From positions 4,864,501 to 4,928,500 of the forward strand of contig NC_089442.1 of assembly GCF_026210795.1 (NCBI RefSeq): 64,000 bases of DNA. Direction: 5' to 3'. The notes under the pieces are model-generated. The model made no database searches and was not told where the DNA came from. It saw nothing but the letters and a program-made list of their open reading frames with translations. Positions 56,256 to 64,000 of this stretch are shown here, piece after piece. Made by a program: the position numbers and the translations under genes. This stretch comes from Rhizophagus irregularis (taxonomy: Eukaryota; Glomeromycota; Glomeromycetes; Glomerales; Glomeraceae). Every line of letters starts with the position of its first letter. The first letter of the stretch is position 1.

Positions 56256-57383
56256 CTAGTCAATCATCATTTCATCATTATCACCGTCGTCATCTTCGTT
56301 GAAGTAGTATCTCGGAGAACCAGTATCATCATGATCACTCGCTTGAATCGATTTATATATTCTCTGAAGCTTATATTCCCTTAAATAATTCTCTTCAATT
56401 TTTTTATAATTATAAATTGTTTGTCCCTCTTCTTTGGTCATAATGAGTCCAGTCTCAATGAGTTTGAGCCAAACTTCATACGCGGCATTACTTGTTGTAG
56501 ATTTGAAAAAATTTATGTCTAAATTTGGAAAAGCGTCAATAATTCCCCATTCACGATTTGAAAGACTAATTAACTTTTCAATTCTCTTTCCTGTTTTTAT
56601 AAAAATTGATATATCTTGAGTTTTAAATTTGCTAGAACTGCTATATTCAATTATTTTTTTATTCGTTTGATTTTTAATCGTCTCTCCCCTAGCTCTAGTC
56701 TTATATAAATTACAATAAACCTCTATTTTTTGATATATCATAAGAAAATTTACATATCCCCTAAACTTTCTTCTTCTTCTTATTTCCGTTTCGATATGCT
56801 CTTCAAGAATCTTGTCATAAACTTTTATTAAATGATTAACTAACGTTTTTATAGTATTTTCTTTTATAATATCAAAATCTGAATCAAGCTTTAAGAGGTT
56901 TGTTTCTGAAATGATTTCAGGAAAATTTAGTTCATTCTGAAAATCAATTACTACTTTCTCTTCTTCCTCCTCTGAATAATAAACTTTTAAAAAATCCTTG
57001 TTATTTTGATTCTCAATTTCAGCTTCAAACTCCTCCTTTGTTAAAGTACTTAACTTTTCTAACAACTTTTTAATATACAATTTAACGTCAATATTGTTTA
57101 AATTCATTGTAGGAGGAATAGTTGGTAGATTATCAAAATATAATAGGAGTTTGTGTAGATTTTTTGCCATTTTGATTGCCGGCGCGGTTAAGAATGATCT
57201 TAAATCAGTGGTTCTTGCTGTTGATGAACTTACTGAACTAGATCCCGGGGCTACATTTGCTGCTTGTAAAATTGTATTTTCTTCTTTATTGAAAAGTATT
57301 TTAAAAATTCCGAATTCTTTACTATCTAAAATTGCTTCTTGGTTTGATGATATATTAAGAGAATTTATACCAAGGCTTTCCAT
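56256..57383 (-). CDS. Orphan protein, intact single exon (375 aa)
   Basis: A full-length frame from ATG at 57,383 to TGA-type stop at 56,256 with no breaks, in a neighbourhood where most genes are decayed. The sequence is mainly helical and charged. It has an N-terminal Ser/Thr-rich part (SSSVSSSTARTTDLRSFL), an acidic stretch (YYSEEEEEKVVIDF), a basic helix (ETEIRRRRKFRGYVNFLMIY), then GKRIEKLISLSNREWGIIDA, AYEVWLKLIETGLIMTKEEG and a highly acidic C-terminus (NEDDDGDNDEMMID). No signal peptide or membrane helix. I do not recognise the family. It lies between the two palindrome arrays. The antisense frame at 57,094-57,459 is a shadow. Confidence 0.6.
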   Translation of the reverse strand: MESLGINSLNISSNQEAILDSKEFGIFKILFNKEENTILQAANVAPGSSSVSSSTARTTDLRSFLTAPAIKMAKNLHKLLLYFDNLPTIPPTMNLNNIDVKLYIKKLLEKLSTLTKEEFEAEIENQNNKDFLKVYYSEEEEEKVVIDFQNELNFPEIISETNLLKLDSDFDIIKENTIKTLVNHLIKVYDKILEEHIETEIRRRRKFRGYVNFLMIYQKIEVYCNLYKTRARGETIKNQTNKKIIEYSSSSKFKTQDISIFIKTGKRIEKLISLSNREWGIIDAFPNLDINFFKSTTSNAAYEVWLKLIETGLIMTKEEGQTIYNYKKIEENYLREYKLQRIYKSIQASDHDDTGSPRYYFNEDDDGDNDEMMID

Positions 57384-57489
57384 ATTTTTATTTATATCTA
57401 CAACAAATTTTACAATGTTCGATTCTAGAATTGAAACAGAAATAAACGTTTATTCTTAATAAAAATTTTATTTAATAATTATAAAAATT

Positions 57490-57605
57490 ATATATATGAT
57501 TCTACATACTATTTTGGCTTGATGTTACTTCTTGAACATTCACCTCTTGATGTTGACTTGTTGCTACTTCTTGATCGACTTCTTGATTAACATTCATCAT
57601 TTGTA
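57490..57605 (-). CDS. Possible small Gln/Val-rich ORF
   Basis: On the minus strand a frame of about 31 codons starts MMNVNQEVDQEVATS and repeats QEV(D/N/T) with SQ words before a TAG. It is upstream of the 375-aa gene on the same strand and is followed upstream by a minisatellite. It may be an exon of a lost gene or chance; composition is less A+T-biased than its flanks. Confidence 0.2.
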
Positions 57606-57617
57606 AGTAAGAATGTT

Positions 57618-57960
57618 CGGAAGAAAATTTATGAAAGAGGAAAATTTATTTATGAAAGAGAAAAATTTATGAAAAAGGAAAATTTATTTATGAAAGAGGA
57701 AAATTTATGAAGGGGAAAATTTATGAAAGGGGAAAATTTATGAAAGGGGAAAATTTATGAAAGGGGAAAATTTATGATAGAGGAAAATTTATATTTATGA
57801 TAGAGGAAAATTTATGATTATGATAGAGGAAAATTTATGATTATGATGGAGGAAAATTTATGAACGAGGGAAATTTATGATTATGATAGAGGAAAATTTA
57901 TGATTATGATGGAGGAAAATTTTATGATAGAGGAAAATTTATGAAAAATTATGAAAAAAG
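57618..57960. repeat. GAAAATTTATGA minisatellite
   Basis: About 17 copies of a 15-to-27-bp unit built on GAGGAAAATTTATGA, with local 17-bp runs of GGGGAAAATTTATGAAA and 27-bp runs including TTATGAT. No gene. Confidence 0.85.
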
Positions 57961-58500
57961 AAAATTATTTAATTATTTCCAGGAAGACAGTTTAAATAGC
58001 AAAAGAATGTATTGTATTGAGCGTATGTATTGTTCGAAAGTTGTTATTAATTTTTAATGGCACAAAGAATATATATATACATAATTTGTTTAAATCATGA
58101 TGTAATAGGTTTCCTTTTAAGCAGCTCCGTTTCTGGGGCGGTTTTTAAGCAGCCCCAAATTAATGGCACAAAAGAAGCAGCCCCGTTTTCTGGGTTCGGT
58201 TTTTAAGCAGCCCCGTTTTCTGGGCACGGTTTCTAATTCCCCGATCCTACTGTAAACTGTATGTATAAATAAATTTCAAAAATAAATTTCACGTGATCAT
58301 ATAGAACCGCGGTATCTTTGGCTTACAGTAATTGGCATAACATTTGTTCTGGGTATTGATTGCAGATATTACGGAGTTTAAAGTTCATATATCAGATATT
58401 CGCAATTCCGCAATAATGCAATTAATTGTGGTATCACAGTACTGCGGATTAATTGCGCTTTGGCTATATTTCGTTTTAAAGGGCTTTGGTTTTTGCAAAA
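57961..58500. other. Spacer with a short G+C-rich repeat
   Basis: Bases 58,115-58,235 carry four variants of TTTTTAAGCAGCCCCGTTTT followed by CTGGG; one copy is divergent. The block ends near AATTCCCCGATCCTACTGTA. Bases 58,300-58,500 read like unique sequence, with one 75-codon frame that runs into the next array and is not called. Confidence 0.45.
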
Positions 58501-59310
58501 AATATACTTTGAACAATGGCAAGAAAAATTCAAGCGAATTTTTCTTGCCATTGTTTAATCAATTGCTTTAAAAAAACAATGATATACTTTGAACAATAGC
58601 AAGAAAAGTTCGCGCGAATTTTTCTTGTTATTGTTTAATCAATTGCTTTAAAAAAAACAATGGTATGCTTCGAACAATAGCAAGAAAAGTTCGACGAATT
58701 TTTCTTACCATTGTTTAATCAATTGCTTTTAAATAAACAATGATATACTTTGAACAATAGCAAGAAAAGTTCGCGCGAATTTTTCTTGCCATTATTTAAT
58801 CAATTGCTTTTAAAAAAAAACAATGATATACTTTGAACAATAGCAAGAAAAGTTCGAGCGAATTTTTCTTGCCATTGTTTAATTAATTGCTTTAAAAAAA
58901 ACAATAATAGACTTGAGTTAAACAATGGCAAGAAATATTCGAACTAATTTTTCTTGCCATTGTTTAATCAATTACTTTGAAAAAAAACAATGGTATACTT
59001 TGAACAATAGCAAGAAAAGTTCGAGCGAATTTTTCTTACCATTGTTTAATCAATTGCTTTAAATAAACAATGATATACTTTGAATAATAGCAAGAAAAGT
59101 TCGCGCGAATTTTTCTTGCCATTATTTAATCAATTGCTTTTAAAAAAAAACAATGATATACTTTGAACAATAGCAAGAAAGTTCGAGCGAATTTTTCTTG
59201 CCATTGTTTAATCAATTGCTTTAAAAAAAAAACAATGGTATACTTCGAACAATGGCAAGAAAAGTTCGAGCGAATTTTTCTTGATACTGCTTAATTTTTA
59301 AATTAAAACA
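58501..59310. repeat. Array of ~80-bp palindromic units (copy 2)
   Basis: About ten units of the same family and orientation as 49,613-50,626, with the same hairpin arms and linkers (TTAATCAATTGCTTTAAA, GATATACTTTGAACAATAGC). It ends with the same terminal form TTTTTCTTGATACTGCTTAA. A further diverged unit with the alternative arm follows to about 59,395. At 59,689-59,725 one loose copy of the 54-bp minisatellite words (ATAACGTATG ... TTATTTGCGAAC) is seen. Confidence 0.8.
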
Positions 59311-59781
59311 TTAGTACTAAATTAGCTAATTAGAATTAAGCAGATCAAGAAAAATTCGCGAGAATATTCCTTGATACTGCTTAATCTTTAAATTAAAATC
59401 TTAATACTAATTTATTAAATTTGATTTATAATTGAGCTTTAAAAATTAAACAGTATAACAGTATTATCAATCGGACTTTGAACTTAAAAATTAAACAGTA
59501 TTAATGAAAATTCTTGTGAATTTTTCTTTACATCAGTAAATTTTTGGGTAGTGCATACTAGTGTCGAAGTATACATTATAAACATATGGGTTTAAAATGT
59601 AGTATTTAATATAAAGTTCATAAAGTTGTAAAATTTATAATAAAAATAATATAAAAAAATACCGTAATCTATAGAAAATACGCTATAACGTATGAAATTT
59701 TTTATAGAGGCTGGTGATTATTTGCGAACATTACAAATTTAAAACATTTTTTATTTTAGTTTATAAAAAAAAGTAAATGAT

Positions 59782-61531
59782 TATTTTTTCTTGGTTTTCT
59801 TTTTATTGTTCTTATTACTGGTACTAACAACCCCACTGGCACTACGATTGACCTCTTCTTTATTAACGGCCATAGGTCTTCTACGCAGGCCGTCCGTCTA
59901 ATGTAATAAATAAGAAAAAATATTAGAAGTTATTTTATTTAAATTAATTAATTATAAAAAATTTTTTTACTTGTAATTTTACTTGTAACTTTCAATCGTT
60001 TGTTGTTTGAATCCTCTATTAATAGAAAAAAAAATACATTTAATTATTTTTATTTAAATTAAAATATAATCATTTTATAAAAAAAAATTTTACTTTTCAT
60101 AGGTTCTCCGGTTCGTTTTTTTGCTAAATAATAAAAATCACAAACATTAATCACAAACATTAAATTAAGTCATTTCCTACGGTTGATTTGTTACAATATA
60201 ATTATACCTTGATCTTCGTCTTCAACATCATTTTCTTCATTTCTATTTCGGATTTCTTCGTTTCCTTCAATTCTGATTATTACAGTTCTAATCTCCTCTT
60301 CTTGTTCCTCATTCCTAACTTCCTCTTCCTCTTCTTCTTGTTCCTCATTTCTAACTTCTTCCTCTTCCTCTTCTTCTTGTTCCTCATTTCTAACTTCTTC
60401 CTCTTCCTCTTCTTCTTGTTCCTCATTTCTAACTTCTTCCTCTTCCTCTACTTCTTGTTCCTCATTTCTAACTTCTTCCTCTTCTTCTTGTTCCTCATTT
60501 CTAACTTCTTCTTCTTCCTCGTCTTGATTCCTTTTCTTAAAATATCCGTTTCTATTCTTGGCTTTATGATCGCCTTTCATTAATATAAATTAAATATAAA
60601 TTAGATTTTTGATCTTTTCTTTTTTTTTAAAAAAAAAAGAAAAAACAAATATACTCACGGACATGTTGGACGTGTTTTTTTAACAATTCATACGCAAACC
60701 AATCATTAAAGCCGAACGGTATATGTAAGTCTTTCGTTCTTAATTTAAACTAAGAAAAGGTTATTATTTCATTATATTTATAAAAAAAAATCTATAAAAC
60801 AAATAAAAATTACCTTTTCGATTATTTTGAATAAAATGTTCTTAGGAATGTCTTTATAGGCATAATTGTATTCAAGCTGATAATCAGCGCATATGCGCAT
60901 TGCAGCCTAGTTTTATTGATTATTAAAGTCTTGTTTTGTATAACCAAATTATTTATGTATATACGCACCACACATGTCGTATACACTTCATTCGAAATAT
61001 TTAACGCGTTTAACATATCAGCTTTTGAAATATACTTCTTTTTTGGCTTTTGTATAAAACTATGTGTCTTTTAATGATATATTTAAAAAATAAATAAATA
61101 ACTTAAATAATTAAATACAGTAATAATAATAAGGGCTTACAACAACAGAAGTTATGGACGACGACGTGGAGGGTCTTCGCGTACTCGCTGTGAATGATGT
61201 GGAAGGGCTTACAGCAACAGAAGTTATGGACGACGACGTGGAGGGTCTTCGCGTACTCGCTGTGAATGACGTGGAGGGTCTTCGCGTACTCGCTGTGGAG
61301 GAAGGCCTTTGGAAACTTAACGCTGTAGAAGGTCTATTATAACTTGTTATTGTTGTGGAAACGAAAAAGTACTATCCAGAGAACTGAAAATAAATTTTTT
61401 TTTAATAAAATTTATGAAGAGTTGCATAAAAATCCTTATTTTTCATACACATACTTTATTTTTTCCAATAAAGCTTCATTTTGTTTCTTGATAAGGTCCA
61501 ATTGTTCTTGGAGATCATTATTATTGCTCAT
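59782..61531 (-). CDS. Unrecognised multi-exon gene with Glu-rich repeat
   Basis: Exons (minus): 61,531-61,455; 61,342-61,141; 61,067-60,969; 60,906-60,814; 60,749-60,659; 60,573-60,208; 60,123-60,094; then two uncertain 3' exons near 60,020-59,990 and 59,900-59,782. Phases agree from exon 1 to 7. It starts MSNNNDLQEQLDLIKKQNEA (coiled coil), then a Ser/Thr/Arg repeat (TASTRRPSTSFTAS type), a basic KPKKKYISKADMLNALNIS, and a conserved-looking helical block (AAMRICADYQLEYNYAYKDI, FKLRTKDLHIPFGFNDWFAY, LLKKHVQHVRDHKAKNRNGY). A long Glu repeat (EEEEEVRNEEQ, about six copies) and a Lys-rich end (NKNNKKKTKKK) follow. I do not recognise a family; the basic and acidic blocks would suit a nuclear protein. 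The hydrophobic frame on the opposite strand of the Glu repeat is a shadow. Confidence 0.55.
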
Positions 61532-62250
61532 AGTCACGTAAAAGTATCGAACGTATCGTAAACGTATAAATGTTAAAGAGAAAAAAGTAGGAAAAATACG
61601 TAGATTTTTATGATGACTGGGGTTTATTAACATCAGGTGATAAATTAAAATCGCGTACGTCCCCCGTGTAAACAGATACGTGAAACAATGTGAAACATGA
61701 CCTGCCTATATGTAGCGATCATAGGGGCACAAACACTTTAAAAGGACGGATCTCAGCCCATCATTTATTGTCGGGATTGTCGGGTACTCGGGTTACTCGG
61801 CTAGGGTTATTGTAGAAAAGATATATAACACGGGACATATATACACATATATATGATGGCGTAGTATAAAGTATAATTGTATATACTATATAATGTAATT
61901 ATGTTATACGTTAATTTTAGAGTTTATTTTGAGCTTTACCGAATATTACCGAATATTTTCGAGTTCTTTAAAATTTGCTAAGTCCCGTACATTATGAAAT
62001 CAGTTATAATAAATTTCAAGATTTTTCATTTCGATATTTGTATTTCGAGCTTATTAAGTGTCGGGCTTATGAAATGTCGGGATTTAGAGTGTCGGGATAA
62101 TATACCAAACTCTCAAATATATATATAAAGAAAGCGAATTCAAAGAAAGTACTAACAAATTATATGTGATAAAACTCTCCAAATACATATAATAAACTTT
62201 ATTAAATTAAAAAACCATTAAATAAATATATTTTTTTCCTAATTGAAATT
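61532..62250. other. Divergent intergenic region
   Basis: 719 bp between two genes that point away from each other. Contains CGGGATTGTCGGGTACTCGG (about 61,773), TCGGG words near 62,060-62,100 and a few (TATA)n stretches (61,825-61,860, 62,118-62,130). It may hold both promoters and the left end of the following transposon; terminal repeats were not recognised. Confidence 0.4.
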
Positions 62251-64000
62251 ATGCCTAAGTGTGAATGTAAACATTGTTTAAATTTATCAAATGGTAAGGG
62301 AAGAGTACTTCATAGGACAACAGTAGCTCGACATTTATTAGAAGAAAAAGAGGCACAAGCTCTAGAAGATGAATACCAAAGACTTCATCCTGAAGAAAAT
62401 TTTTATCATTCTGAAGAGGAAAATTTATACGAAGAAAACTTACGTGAAGAAGACTTGTATGAAGAAAATGAACGATCATTTATGGTGACAAGTGATAATG
62501 AAGAAGAAAATGAACGATCATATATGGAAATGTGTGATAATGAAGAAATTCCAGAAGAAACTAATGATGATTTTAGTTTCCAAAATGAAGAAAATGAGAA
62601 AACTAATAATTATGAAAATGATCATTATTATTATTATGAAAATGATGATTCAATTTCTGATTCTCAAAATGAATCAGAATCTGATAACATAAATTCTAAT
62701 GCTAATAATGAAGAAGGTGAATTCCAAAATAAATTATTAATAGTATTTAAATACATTAACTATTTATTAACAATAATGATAAATTTTTTAGATAATACAA
62801 TTATTTCTGATGAATTGCTTGAAGGATTAAGGCTTTTATATGTGAAATCAAATTTTAATTTTTCTGAAGCTGCATTTAATAATATATATAAAGCTTTCAA
62901 TAGAAATAAAATGAGCTTAAATAAAATAAAAAAAATACTTGGTTCGATAGTAGGAATTGAACCAAAAATATACGATATGTGTGTCAATTCATGTTGTGCG
63001 TTCGTAGGAGTTTTAGAAAATGAAAGAAAGTGTAAATTTTGTAAAGAGGACCGATATTATAGTAATGGTAAATCAAGAAAAAATTTACCTTTTGTCTCTA
63101 TAATTGAGCGTTTAAAGCTTCAATTTAAAAACTCTAAAAGATCCAAAGAATTATTATATAGGCGATAACTATACTAATAATATAGGAGATCTTGTTCATA
63201 GGGACATAGGTGATATTTTTGATGGGCTGATTTATAAAGAGTTATTAAATGATGCATATTTTCCCGATCCTAGAGATGTTGCATTTACTGCATCTTGTGA
63301 CGGTTATCAAATATTTCGACAAAAAACTGATGACTGTTGGGTATTTCTTTTTATAAATAATAATTTGCCTCAAGAATTAAGGGTAAAAAAAGAAAATTTA
63401 ATGGTAACATTAATAATCCCAGGGCCAAAACAACCTCAAGATTTTAATTCGTTTCTCTATCCATTAATTCAAGAGATGAAAATGTTACAAGGTATATTAA
63501 AAAATATGAAAAATAATAATTAATATAATATTTATTAATCATATTTTTGTATTTACAGATGGAATATTATGCTATGATGGAAACAAAAAAGAATATTTTA
63601 CTTTACGTGCTCACATATTAGCTTGGACTGGAGATCTTCCTGCTCTTTCAAAAATTTTATATTTAACGGGACATAATTCATATTCAGGTTGCAGATTCTG
63701 TAATCTTCGAGGAACTTTAAATGAAATGAATAGACATGTATATTATCCATTACAACAAAATATTGATCCTATACGATTACCAATTCGAACACATGATGAG
63801 ATGCTGACTAGCATAAATCAAATAGAACATCTGAAAGGAGATCGTAGAGAAACTTATATACGTAACTGCAGTTAGTTCAATATTTTAAATAAACTCATAG
63901 TAAAATTGATTAATATATTTTCTGAATTTTTAAAATTCTTGTTTAATAAAAAAAAATTAGGAATTAAAGGAAAGAGTATATTATTTGAGTTATCTTCTAT
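62251..64000 (+). CDS. CACTA (Tnp2-type) transposase, 5' part, runs off the window
   Basis: Tnp2 is the DDE transposase of CACTA elements. The protein starts MPKCECKHCLNLSNGKGRVL with an HRTTVARHL zinc-finger-like pattern, then an acidic Glu/Asn-rich region to about residue 160. A typical Tnp2 block follows (YDMCVNSCCAFVGVLENE, CKFCKEDRYY). At about 63,161-63,164 one extra base changes the frame, which then reads DNYTNNIGDLV, DIFDGLIYKELL, AFTASCDGYQIFRQK and IIPGPKQPQDFNSFLYPL. Introns are 63,492-63,558 and 63,862-63,960 (phases match). Later exons give CYDGNKKEYFTLRAH, a SGCRFCNLRG motif and KGKSILFELSS before the window end. With the frame break it is probably inactive unless the extra base is a sequencing error. 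It is a different family from the Plavaka copy at 33,485. Confidence 0.75.

Noticed and set aside
60188..60583. 131-codon hydrophobic plus-strand ORF
   Set aside because: It is the antisense of the Glu-rich coding repeat of the minus-strand gene, which fits a multi-exon model.
1..64000. tRNA or rRNA genes
   Set aside because: Both strands were looked over for A/B box pairs and conserved rRNA words; apart from one weak tRNA-like stretch at about 53,511 nothing qualified.

Overview
This window looks like nuclear DNA of a fungus, most likely an arbuscular mycorrhizal fungus of the Rhizophagus type. The evidence is very high A+T, long A and T runs, genes with many short introns (GTAAGT/GTATGT donors, AG acceptors), an SSK1-type osmostress regulator, a degraded Crinkler-like gene, and a dense load of decayed Plavaka/CACTA, MULE, hAT, pogo and LINE elements. 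The species name is inference; no search was run.

Gene island (3.5-14.6 kb): SSK1-like response regulator (+), SEC20-like SNARE (+), ISA1 Fe-S assembly protein (-), TMA16 ribosome-biogenesis factor (+) and a BTB-domain protein (-). Splice models built by reading phase across junctions give uninterrupted proteins. ISA1 and TMA16 share a 274-bp divergent promoter. This is the ordinary conserved part of the window.

14.6-26.3 kb is mostly A+T-rich DNA without recognisable genes. It holds a pogo-like MITE and, at its right end, a decayed MULE transposase split by a palindromic MITE.

26,316-38,053 is one CACTA/Plavaka-class transposon with CACTGG...CCAGTG ends and a TAC target duplication. It has two divergent genes: an accessory coiled-coil gene (-) and a DDE transposase (+). 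At least three later elements landed in it, each readable by its own target duplication: a 3.3-kb CACTGG element carrying an array of exon-like cassettes, a 199-bp MULE-type MITE, and a 987-bp hAT-type element in the transposase C-terminus.

38-47.4 kb holds a Crinkler-like header split by a pogo-like MITE, a kinase-like fragment, a hAT MITE, and a 5'-truncated LINE on the minus strand interrupted by two further MITEs.

47.4-61.5 kb is an island of lineage-specific sequence. A 54-bp minisatellite and two direct arrays of ~80-bp palindromes (49.6-50.6 and 58.5-59.3 kb) bracket an unrecognised seven-exon gene, a retroelement-like remnant with an (AAAAT)n tail, and an intact 375-aa orphan. A further multi-exon gene with a Glu-rich repeat follows. 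The window ends inside a second CACTA (Tnp2-type) transposase gene.

The most notable structures are the two tandem arrays of exon-like cassettes bounded by splice-like sites (1-590 and ~28.0-29.8 kb), the nested transposon stratigraphy, and the palindrome-bracketed island.
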